A stretch of 14,636 bases of DNA from an uncultured Trueperaceae bacterium (lineage in GTDB: Bacteria; Deinococcota; Deinococci; Deinococcales; Trueperaceae): positions 1 through 14,636 of the forward strand of contig CALCHY010000023.1 of the NCBI GenBank assembly GCA_937907415.1, written 5' to 3'. Numbering within the stretch: the stretch's first letter is position 1; every line of letters begins with the position of its first letter. Under the pieces are notes generated by a model, which worked only from the letters and a program-made list of their open reading frames with translations, did not search any database and was not told where the DNA came from. A program made the position numbers and the translations under genes. Positions 8,757 to 14,636 of the stretch are shown here, piece by piece.

Positions 8757-8762
8757 TACCTT
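8757..8762 (+). promoter_or_regulatory. Proposed -10 element of the 48-codon peptide gene
   Basis: TACCTT keeps TA....T of the -10 consensus and starts exactly 10 bp after the last heptamer. It would give a leader of roughly 25-30 nt that contains the Shine-Dalgarno. The -35 region is occupied by the heptamers. Confidence 0.45.
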
Positions 8763-8778
8763 CTCCTCACTACGCCAC

Positions 8779-8784
8779 GGAGGT
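8779..8784 (+). promoter_or_regulatory. Strong Shine-Dalgarno of the 48-codon gene
   Basis: GGAGGT followed by AATC (8779-8788) is nearly the full complement of the 16S rRNA 3' end and is the best ribosome-binding site I noticed in the window. The spacing to ATG 8796 is somewhat long (11 nt). Its strength is the main argument that the very short frame is translated. Confidence 0.7.
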
Positions 8785-8795
8785 AATCCCCTACT

Positions 8796-8942
8796 ATGCG
8801 CAACCTCAAGAACATCTTCACTGCCCTGATCGTCACCCTCGCCGTATCCGGTCTCGCCGTCGGTAGCGTCGCCGCTTACAGCCCCGCCAGCGCCGTCTTC
8901 GCCGGCACGAGCAACCTTCCAGGCGAGTGGGACGTCGGCTGA
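8796..8942 (+). CDS. Short exported peptide precursor (48 residues), candidate signalling peptide
   Basis: The product starts with a basic MRNLKN, followed by a hydrophobic core IFTALIVTLAVSGLAVGSVA (7-26) and a small-residue region with signal-peptidase-I-like sites. Cleavage after A27 (VAA), A33 (ASA) or A36 (VFA) would release 21, 15 (VFAGTSNLPGEWDVG) or 12 residues. There are no cysteines. The tail is acidic, with conspicuous P42, W45 and terminal glycine. No family is recognised. A strong Shine-Dalgarno and an activator-type site upstream argue for a real gene. The position beside a TPR-containing regulator resembles peptide-pheromone/receptor pairs (for example RRNPP systems), but that role is inference. 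It could instead be a small membrane peptide. Confidence 0.65.
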   Translation: MRNLKNIFTALIVTLAVSGLAVGSVAAYSPASAVFAGTSNLPGEWDVG

Positions 8943-8968
8943 GCCACCCAGCGGTGTCCTGGGCTGGC
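8943..8968 (+). terminator. Hairpin directly after the peptide gene
   Basis: GCCACCCAG (8943-8951) pairs with CTGGG-C-TGGC (8959-8968) around a 7-nt loop, with one bulged C. It begins right after the stop codon. No clear U-tract follows, so it may be a weak terminator or a 3'-stabilising structure that lets some transcription reach the EAL gene. Confidence 0.35.
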
Positions 8969-9046
8969 GGCTTAAGTAACCGCGGACCGGCGCGCGCATG
9001 GCCTACGTCCTACTAAGCCCTGAACTTAGAGATCCCATTCCCCCGA

Positions 9047-9835
9047 ATGCCATCACCATTGGAAGACCTGAAATTCATGTTTCAGCCGATCGCCAGCTTG
9101 GCGAGTGAGCCAGACGGTTGGTCAGAAGCGTTAGTTCGCTGGCAGATGCCAGACGGCACCGTCCGCGGTCCGCTTGATATCTTGCCGCGCTGGTTGGCTC
9201 CAGCACGGATCGAGATGTTCACGCATTTCACGCTGCTGAGGGGAGCGCAGGCGCTCGCCGCGCACCCTACGGCCCGCTTGTCCATCAATCTAACGCCCGC
9301 CCAGATCCACCTTCCGGAGGCGCTGCGCACGTTGGAGGGCATGCTGCCAAGCGTCACCGATCGGCTCTACATCGAGGTGGTCGAAGGTGGCACCTCGGAA
9401 ACGCCAGCAATGGCGCGCCAGCTATGGCTCCTGCGCGAGCGCTGCGGCGGCATCTACCTAGATGACGTCACCCCGCACGACCTGAGCAACCGCGTCCGTT
9501 TCGACGTGCCGGTGGACGGCGTCAAGCTCGACCGCAGCGTGGTGTACACGGCGCTTTACGAGGGTAACGACGACCTGCGCCAGGCGGCGCGGGAGTTCGT
9601 GAGGAGCACGAGCGAGCGTTACGCGGTCGTGGTGGCAGAGGGCATCGAGGACTTGTCCGCATGTGAGGAGTTGAGGGCACTTGGCGCGAGCCACGTGCAA
9701 GGCTTCGGGATAGCCAAACCCGGCGCTGTATTGCGGACGGCTATGGACGGTTTGCTCGACCTGCCTTCAGGGCGCACGGCGGTACTCAGAGCACCCGTTG
9801 CCGAAGCCGAGTTGGGCGCAACGCCACCAAGCTGA
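9047..9835 (+). CDS. Stand-alone EAL-domain protein (cyclic-di-GMP phosphodiesterase or sensor)
   Basis: The 262-residue protein is a bare EAL domain with no GGDEF, sensory or membrane part. Conserved positions are visible: E27-A28-L29 followed by R31, N81 (SINLTP), E110 in YIEVVE, D139-D140, K160 (VKLDRS), E198 and E201 (AEGIED) and Q218 (VQGFGIAKP). These are the metal- and c-di-GMP-binding residues of active enzymes that hydrolyse c-di-GMP to pGpG. However, the loop normally read as DDFGTGxSS is here DDVTPHDLSN, which may alter dimerisation or catalysis. The upstream frame is stopped at 9014-9016, so ATG 9047 is the likely start, though its Shine-Dalgarno is weak. It lies 104 bp after the peptide gene on the same strand and could be a regulated output. 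Confidence 0.9.
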   Translation: MPSPLEDLKFMFQPIASLASEPDGWSEALVRWQMPDGTVRGPLDILPRWLAPARIEMFTHFTLLRGAQALAAHPTARLSINLTPAQIHLPEALRTLEGMLPSVTDRLYIEVVEGGTSETPAMARQLWLLRERCGGIYLDDVTPHDLSNRVRFDVPVDGVKLDRSVVYTALYEGNDDLRQAAREFVRSTSERYAVVVAEGIEDLSACEELRALGASHVQGFGIAKPGAVLRTAMDGLLDLPSGRTAVLRAPVAEAELGATPPS

Positions 9836-9855
9836 GGGCCGCGCCAAGAAACACC

Positions 9856-9943
9856 GTCGAGCGGCACGCTGCCAGCCGCGCCGCTCGGCAGGGTCAGAGA
9901 GAGGGAAGTTCGCGCTAGGGGCGCGACCAGGACACGGGGGTCC
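9856..9943 (+). other. Chain of three hairpins in the EAL-yhaO intergenic region
   Basis: Three stems follow each other: CGAGCGGC/GCCGCTCG (9858-9865 and 9880-9887, extendable to 9856/9889), CGCGC/GCGCG (9911-9915 and 9921-9925) and GGAC/GTCC (9930-9933 and 9940-9943). They lead into the terminator at 9951. No protein frame is convincing in 9836-10064. This could be a structured 3' UTR, a small RNA, or a riboswitch-like leader of yhaO. I tried to match c-di-GMP-I, T-box, guanidine and SRP signatures and found none. Confidence 0.4.
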
Positions 9944-9950
9944 TAACTGG

Positions 9951-9992
9951 AGGAGGCCGCAGTAGGCACTAGCCAACTGCGGCCTCCTTTCT
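9951..9992 (+). terminator. Strong Rho-independent terminator
   Basis: AGGAGGCCGCAGT (9951-9963) pairs perfectly with ACTGCGGCCTCCT (9976-9988), a 13-bp stem. The 12-nt loop can itself fold (GGC/GCC at 9965-9967 and 9972-9974). TTTCT follows. Its orientation fits the end of the EAL transcript, 115 bp past the stop, or the end of a small RNA or attenuated leader ahead of yhaO. Confidence 0.8.
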
Positions 9993-10064
9993 AGCCGCCC
10001 ACGTGGACTGCGCGATATCCTCCCCGAAACCGCGCCGGTCACCGGCAGCAGGAAGGAGTGACCT

Positions 10065-11324
10065 TTGCGCTTCAGGTTCGCTCACCTAGCAGACCTCCAC
10101 CTAGACACGCCGTTCCAAGGGCTGCGCGCCAACCGGCCAGGTTTGGCCGCCACCTTGCGCGATGCGTCACTGACCGCCTGGGATCACGCGGTGACTGCCT
10201 GCCTGGCCGCCGAGGTGGACTTCGTGGTCATAGCAGGCGACGTCTACGACGGTGCAGAAGCCGGCGTGAGGGCCCAACTGCGCTTCCGCGACGGGCTGGC
10301 GCGCCTTGCCGCCGCTGGGGTTCAGTCCTTCGTCGTGCACGGCAACCACGACCCGCTAGCTGGCCGCTGGTCGGCTATAAGCGACTGGCCGCCAGGTGTC
10401 ACGGTGTTCGGCCACGACGAAGTAACGAGCGTGCCCGTGGTCAAGCACGGCCAGCCACTCGCGCTTGTTCACGGCATCTCCCACGCACGGCCGGAGGTCA
10501 CGGAGAACCTCGCGCTGCGCTTCCAGCGCGACAGTAGCTTCGTCGGTTATCAAGTCGGCTTGCTGCACGCGAACATCGACGGGCGCGGCGGGCACGCCAA
10601 CTACGCGCCGGCCACCCTCGCCGACCTGCGCGCTTCCGGCATGGACTATTGGGCGCTCGGCCACGTGCACGTGCGCGCCGTGCTGAGCCACGAGCGCCCC
10701 CTCGCCATCTACCCAGGCAACCTGCAGGCGCGTCACGTCAACGAGACGGGCGAGAAGGGCTTCTACCTCGTCGACGTGGAAGACGGGCGGGCGTCAGCCA
10801 GCTTCGTCGAGGTTGGCCTCGTGCGCTTCGACACCATTCACCTGGACATCGCGGGGCTGTCTAGCGTCGCCGAGGTGCACTCCGCGCTGACTACCGAGGC
10901 GCGACTTCCGAGAGGCACGGCGCTCACGCATGTCCTGCGCGCTACCCTGCACGGCTCGGGGCCGACTCACAGTGCTCTGCATAAGGCTGGCGAGGCCGGA
11001 CTCCTCGAGTACTTGGCGGACGTTGCCCCCGCTGGCGTGTGGTGGAACGAGGTCCGGCTGCGCACTAGGCCTGAGCTTGACCGCGAGACACGGCTACGAG
11101 CGGGCGACTTCGTCGCTGACCTCCTGACCCTCAGCGACGCACGCAGGCCAAACGCCGCCGAGCACGTCGCTACCCTCGTCGCCGAGTTGCAGTCGCACCC
11201 GCAACTCCGTAACGTCGCCGACCACTTGGGTCTCGAGGCGCTGATCGACGAGGCTCAGGCGCTATGGGACGAGGCCGCGATAGCCGCCTTCGACCTGATC
11301 GACGCAGAGTTGGCGGAGGGCTAG
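10065..11324 (+). CDS. yhaO: YhaO-type (SbcD/Mre11-like) DNA exonuclease
   Basis: The 419-residue calcineurin-like phosphoesterase starts RFRFAHLADLHLDTPFQGL, the distinctive YhaO form of SbcD/Mre11 proteins. Metal-ligand motifs occur in order: D10-x-H12, G58-D59, G93-N94-H95-D96, H168 (LLHAN) and G199-H200-V201-H202. The family hydrolyses DNA ends with Mn2+, together with an SMC-like ATPase. The start is TTG at 10065, supported by GGAAGGAGTG at 10051-10060. Three bases separate its stop from the yhaN start, so the two subunits are translated together. Residues past about 250 form the less conserved cap/adaptor part that contacts the ATPase. Confidence 0.93.
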   Translation: MRFRFAHLADLHLDTPFQGLRANRPGLAATLRDASLTAWDHAVTACLAAEVDFVVIAGDVYDGAEAGVRAQLRFRDGLARLAAAGVQSFVVHGNHDPLAGRWSAISDWPPGVTVFGHDEVTSVPVVKHGQPLALVHGISHARPEVTENLALRFQRDSSFVGYQVGLLHANIDGRGGHANYAPATLADLRASGMDYWALGHVHVRAVLSHERPLAIYPGNLQARHVNETGEKGFYLVDVEDGRASASFVEVGLVRFDTIHLDIAGLSSVAEVHSALTTEARLPRGTALTHVLRATLHGSGPTHSALHKAGEAGLLEYLADVAPAGVWWNEVRLRTRPELDRETRLRAGDFVADLLTLSDARRPNAAEHVATLVAELQSHPQLRNVADHLGLEALIDEAQALWDEAAIAAFDLIDAELAEG

Positions 11325-11327
11325 AGC

Positions 11328-14249
11328 GTGCGCATAGACCGCGTGGTAGTCACGCGTTTCCGCGGGCTGCACGACCTCGACCTCGAGTTCGGCGCGGGGC
11401 TGATGGTCCTGGAGGGCCCAAACGAGGCAGGCAAGAGCACCCTCATGGCCTTCATTCAGGTGCTCCTCTTCCCGACCACGCTGACCGCGACGACGCGGGT
11501 GGTTGGCAGCGTCGACATCAGCGTTTCCGGCCGGCGTTACCGCATCTCTCGCAGCGGAGCGCGAGCCACGCAGCGGCTACGTGACCTGGACACGGGTGAG
11601 TCACTAGATCTGGCGCACCTCACTGCACTCACCGGCCAGCTTGACGCCAGCGTCTACCGCAACGTGTTCGCGTTCGGACTCGGCGAGTTGCAGTCGTTCG
11701 AAGCACTCACCGACGCGGCCGTAAAGGAGCGCCTCTACTCGGCGGCCGTCGCGGGGGCGGGGGCCAACGCCAGTCGCGCCTCCCGTGCGCTAGATGACGA
11801 ACTGAATGGCCTTCTCAAACCCAGGAGCCCCGCCACGACCCTGGGCCAACTGGCGGGAGAGCTTACGAGCGCGCTCAACGCAGCCCACGCCGCCAGGGGT
11901 GAGGCGGCCAACTACTCGGCTGCGGTTCGCGAACGGGACAGAGTGGCAGCGGAGGCAGAGCAGCACGCGGTGGAGCGCGCGGCGGCCGCCGAACGCGTTG
12001 GGTGGTTCGCCGCCCTGCTAGACGCATGGCCCAACTGGCAGGCGGGCGCTGAAGCCGCCGTCGAGCTCGCCACCTTGGAGGCCGAATTCGCAGACTACGC
12101 GGAGGGCACGGGCGCTGGCCCTGCGCCCGCTGTGTGGCTTGCGCATGCCGAAGACGTCAAGGGGTTGGACGCCGGGCTGGCCGCATTCGAGCAGACTGCG
12201 GCCGAGGTAGAGACCCGGCAAAAGGAGCTAAGCCAGCACGTATCCGACTTGCGCGCTGGCCTCCTCGCGTTAGGGCCGCATTGGACCCCTAAGCGGTTGG
12301 CTGACTTCGTGGATGGCGCGCAGTGGCGGGCGCGGGCCGCCACCACGAGGGCGGCGATCGAGGAGAAGACTGCGGCCATTGCCCGACTGGAGGGGGCCAA
12401 GGCGGAGGCGGAACTTCAGGTCGGCATGGCTGCGAGACGAGAAGACGCGGCCCGTGACGAGCGCGAGCGTCTCCTGCGCGAACCTCTGCTCGTACAGGCG
12501 CTCGCGCGGATACTGCCGGAACTCCCCGAAGGTGACGCAGCAGTCGAGCCCGCCCTGGCGCGGCTAACCGAGCACACGCGAGAGCGGAAGGCCGGCATGG
12601 CCTACGTGACTGACCTGTCCACCGAGTTGGCTGAGGCGCGTCGCGCGCGCGCCCAAGCCAACGAGCAACTGCAGGCCGCCGCAGTGGAGGCTGGGCGCTG
12701 GCAGCGTTGGGTTGGCTGGGCGCTCGTTCTGTGCCTCACGCTCGCCGCTGGCTGGCTCGGGTGGCGCTCAGACCGAGAGTACCTGGCGGCCGCGACTGTC
12801 GGCGTGGTGGCAACCATGCTCCTGTGGCCGCGTTGGCGGCGGGCAGGGCCGGGCGCTGCTGCGCTGAGAGAGCTCGAGGAGCGGGCCGCGGGGTTGCATG
12901 CTGAGGAGAACGACCTCACTGCAACCCTACAGTCGGCGTTGGCCGGCCTTGGATTGCAGGGCGACGCACGCGCCGCCGAAGTTGCGGCGGCAAGCCGCGA
13001 AGCAATGGAACTCGACGCCGCACTCGAGGCGGCCGCCCGCAGCGGGAGGGACTTTGGCCGCGCTGCACGAGAGACCCAGGGCGCTCGCGCGGCCTTTGCA
13101 GCGCACGCAGGCAACGCCACGAAGCTCGGCGAGGAACGCACGGCGATACTGAACGCCTGGGCGGAGTGGTGCCGCGCGTCCGGCGTGCCAGACAACTTGC
13201 CGCCGGACGAGCTGCCAGCCTTCGTAGCGCGCATCGAGCGGCTGCAGGCGGTGCAGTCTGCCTTCAGGGACGTCGACGCCAAGCTGCGGCCCGCCATGGC
13301 GCGGGCCGAGGATTTCCGCGCGCAGGTCGGCACGCTGGCTACGGCGCTCGGCCTGCGCTTCGAACCCGAAGCCGCGGCCGGCACGGTTCGGGAATGGGCG
13401 GCGCGCGCCCGGGCGGTGGAGGCTCGCTACCTGGAACTAGAGCAGAAGCGCCTCGATTTGCAGGCAAAGGTTGCTACGGCACTGCGCGATGTCGATGCCC
13501 GCTTCGGGACCCGCGTCGACCAGGCACGTGAGGCGTTGGCGGCGAGAGATCCGCATGGGTGGCAGGCGAGCCTCACCGTAGAGGAGGAGCGCGAGCGCAC
13601 CCTGGCGACCGAGGCACGCAGGCTCAACGAGAAGACCGGAGCGCTCACTCAGAAGCTGGAGGAGGTTGAAGCCTCCGCCGACCTAGCCACGCAGTTGCAG
13701 ACCGCTGAACGCGTCGCAGCAGAAGCGCGTGCGCACGTGCGACGTTGGGTGGTCGCGCGCCTAGCCAAGGGCCTTATCGACGACACGCTCCACGAGTACG
13801 AGCGCACGAAAGTGCCAGAGGTGCTGCGCCGCGCCGGACACCACTTCGGGACCATGACCGCGGGCCGTTACGTGCGCGTTCACCTCCACGAGGGCCGCGA
13901 ATTGCGCGCGTTCACTCCAAACGACGATGTGCTCACGGCGCCGGACCTAAGCCGCGGCACGTTCGAACAGCTCTACCTCGCCGTGCGCCTCGGCCTCATC
14001 GAGTCGTTCTCCGCCGCCAACGTCGCCCTTCCGCTCGTGCTCGACGACGTCCTCGCCAACGCGGATCCTGAGCGCGCTGCGCGCCTTGCGGCGGTGCTGG
14101 CCAACCTCGCCGAGCGCCAACAGCTCCTCTTCCTGACTTGCCATCCGCACACGGCCGCGTTGCTCGTTGCGCAGGTCCCGCACGCCAAGCACGTGGTATT
14201 GCCGCAACTGGCGGGAGCCACACTTGCGCTTGACGACGGCTCCAGCTGA
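11328..14249 (+). CDS. yhaN: YhaN-type (SbcC/Rad50-like) ATPase with central membrane hairpin
   Basis: The 973-residue protein has a split ABC/SMC-type ATPase: Walker A GPNEAGKST (30-38) at the N-terminus, signature LSRGTFEQLYLAVRL (874-888) and Walker B LPLVLDDVLANAD (901-913) at the C-terminus. Long alanine/glutamate/arginine-rich coiled-coil arms fill about 175-455 and 510-800. At the apex there is no CxxC zinc hook; two hydrophobic segments, WVGWALVLCLTLAAGWLGW (461-479) and YLAAATVGVVATMLLW (485-500), form a likely transmembrane hairpin. This is a trait of COG4717 proteins as I recall them. It should drive conformational control of the YhaO nuclease at DNA ends, possibly at the membrane. 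GTG start at 11328 with GGAGGG upstream inside the yhaO end. Confidence 0.93.
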   Translation: MRIDRVVVTRFRGLHDLDLEFGAGLMVLEGPNEAGKSTLMAFIQVLLFPTTLTATTRVVGSVDISVSGRRYRISRSGARATQRLRDLDTGESLDLAHLTALTGQLDASVYRNVFAFGLGELQSFEALTDAAVKERLYSAAVAGAGANASRASRALDDELNGLLKPRSPATTLGQLAGELTSALNAAHAARGEAANYSAAVRERDRVAAEAEQHAVERAAAAERVGWFAALLDAWPNWQAGAEAAVELATLEAEFADYAEGTGAGPAPAVWLAHAEDVKGLDAGLAAFEQTAAEVETRQKELSQHVSDLRAGLLALGPHWTPKRLADFVDGAQWRARAATTRAAIEEKTAAIARLEGAKAEAELQVGMAARREDAARDERERLLREPLLVQALARILPELPEGDAAVEPALARLTEHTRERKAGMAYVTDLSTELAEARRARAQANEQLQAAAVEAGRWQRWVGWALVLCLTLAAGWLGWRSDREYLAAATVGVVATMLLWPRWRRAGPGAAALRELEERAAGLHAEENDLTATLQSALAGLGLQGDARAAEVAAASREAMELDAALEAAARSGRDFGRAARETQGARAAFAAHAGNATKLGEERTAILNAWAEWCRASGVPDNLPPDELPAFVARIERLQAVQSAFRDVDAKLRPAMARAEDFRAQVGTLATALGLRFEPEAAAGTVREWAARARAVEARYLELEQKRLDLQAKVATALRDVDARFGTRVDQAREALAARDPHGWQASLTVEEERERTLATEARRLNEKTGALTQKLEEVEASADLATQLQTAERVAAEARAHVRRWVVARLAKGLIDDTLHEYERTKVPEVLRRAGHHFGTMTAGRYVRVHLHEGRELRAFTPNDDVLTAPDLSRGTFEQLYLAVRLGLIESFSAANVALPLVLDDVLANADPERAARLAAVLANLAERQQLLFLTCHPHTAALLVAQVPHAKHVVLPQLAGATLALDDGSS

Positions 14250-14281
14250 GCCACCGTTCTACCGACAACTCACGCCCGGCC

Positions 14282-14310
14282 TTGACACGCCTCCGCCCAA
14301 GGGATTAACT
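14282..14310 (+). promoter_or_regulatory. Sigma-70-like promoter of the tetR gene
   Basis: A perfect -35 hexamer TTGACA (14282-14287) is followed, after 17 bp, by TTAACT (14305-14310), which keeps three of six -10 consensus positions. The next base pairs enter the palindrome at 14312. Confidence 0.6.
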
Positions 14311-14311
14311 G

Positions 14312-14340
14312 AACCTGACATCTGAATCAGTAGTCAGGTT
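14312..14340. promoter_or_regulatory. 29-bp palindromic operator before tetR
   Basis: AACCTGAC (14312-14319) mirrors GTCAGGTT (14333-14340), and CTGA (14322-14325) mirrors TCAG (14327-14330), all around one centre at 14326. Twelve of fourteen positions per arm pair. It lies immediately downstream of the proposed -10, the classic position for TetR autorepression. Confidence 0.75.
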
Positions 14341-14392
14341 AGGGCGCGGCGCCAGAGCGGTCGCCGCCCGGCCATCAAGAGGAAGGCTCGAG

Positions 14393-14636
14393 TTGAACGT
14401 ACTCCCACGCCCAAGCACAGCGCGCGGCGAGGCAACGCGCCGCAAGCTGCTCACTGCCGCCGAGATCGAGTTCGGGCAGAACGGTTACGTAGCCACCGCC
14501 ATCTCCGACATCACGGGCCGCGCAGGAGTGGCGCAGGGGACCTTCTACCTCTACTTTCCCTCCAAGATCGACGTGCTACGTGAACTCGTGCGAGACATGG
14601 GCAGGCAACTACGGCACGCACTTAGCGAGGGCACGG
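14393..14636 (+). CDS. TetR-family transcriptional regulator, N-terminal part (cut by window edge)
   Basis: Eighty-one codons are visible. They contain the full TetR helix-turn-helix domain: TRRKLLTAAEIEFGQNGYVA, then TAISDITGRAGVAQGTFYLY, then FPSKIDVLRELV. The GTFYLYFPSK recognition-helix segment is diagnostic. The effector-binding C-terminal domain lies outside the window, so the ligand cannot be guessed. The TTG at 14393 is chosen because a purine-rich AGAGGAAGG (14378-14386) precedes it by 6 nt and the TetR domain begins shortly after. The 29-bp palindrome upstream suggests autorepression. Regulated genes probably lie to the right of the window. Confidence 0.9.
   Translation, partial: MNVLPRPSTARGEATRRKLLTAAEIEFGQNGYVATAISDITGRAGVAQGTFYLYFPSKIDVLRELVRDMGRQLRHALSEGT

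Noticed and set aside
8697..8999. A 100-codon minus-strand frame across the divergent promoter
   Set aside because: It runs antisense through the peptide gene and its operator, has no ribosome-binding site I trust and no family resemblance.
9856..9992. A c-di-GMP, T-box or guanidine riboswitch before yhaO
   Set aside because: No diagnostic conserved bases of these classes were found; only generic hairpins are visible.
10004..10021. A yhaO promoter from TGGACT and TATCCT
   Set aside because: The two hexamers are separated by only 6 bp, which is not a usable sigma-70 spacing.

Overview
This GC-rich bacterial window has compact, mostly leftward operons and frequent GTG and TTG starts. The content (short UvrA2, a TPR/BTAD regulator with a decayed P-loop, AzlCD, YhaO/YhaN) would fit a Deinococcota lineage such as a Truepera relative. 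Actinobacterial or Chloroflexota origin cannot be excluded; this is a low-confidence inference.

Layout. 1-340 (-) is the N-terminal part of a Fic-family protein cut by the window edge; its upstream gap carries overlapping AT-rich inverted repeats. 411-3803 (-) is a co-directional run: an AraC-type regulator, then a VOC/glyoxalase-fold protein, then a UvrB-binding-domain-less UvrA2. 3861-4520 (+) is a TRIC/UPF0126 channel. 4526-5631 (-) is the azlC-azlD branched-chain amino acid exporter pair. 5751-5891 (+) is the 47-codon stump of an ABC exporter, cut where the next gene ends. 5895-8348 (-) is an 817-residue regulator with an N-terminal STAND-like but P-loop-less region, TPR-like helices, and a C-terminal winged helix plus BTAD region. 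8349-8795 holds small genes and dense regulatory structure. 9047-9835 (+) is a stand-alone EAL protein. 9856-9992 is a chain of hairpins ending in a strong terminator. 10065-14249 (+) is a yhaO-yhaN (SbcD/SbcC-like) nuclease operon. 14393 onward (+) is a TetR regulator cut by the window edge, preceded by a consensus -35 and a 29-bp palindrome.

The most striking region is 5895-8942. Between two divergent tiny genes lies a symmetric array of four TGAAGCG heptamers. They form two direct pairs, each with a 4-bp spacer (11-bp period), in inverted orientation about one centre. Exactly 10 bp outside each flank is a TAnnnT -10-like hexamer. Heptamer direct repeats of 11-bp period next to a -10 are the hallmark of SARP/BTAD winged-helix activators, and such a regulator is encoded next door. 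Rightward the array would drive a 48-codon gene with a very strong Shine-Dalgarno and a signal-peptide-like product, whose AXA sites would release a 12-21 residue peptide. Leftward it would drive a 64-residue soluble protein of unknown function. TPR-containing regulators next to genes for exported peptides are the usual layout of peptide quorum-sensing systems, so this may be an undescribed peptide-signalling module. That function is inference; the sequence architecture is directly visible.
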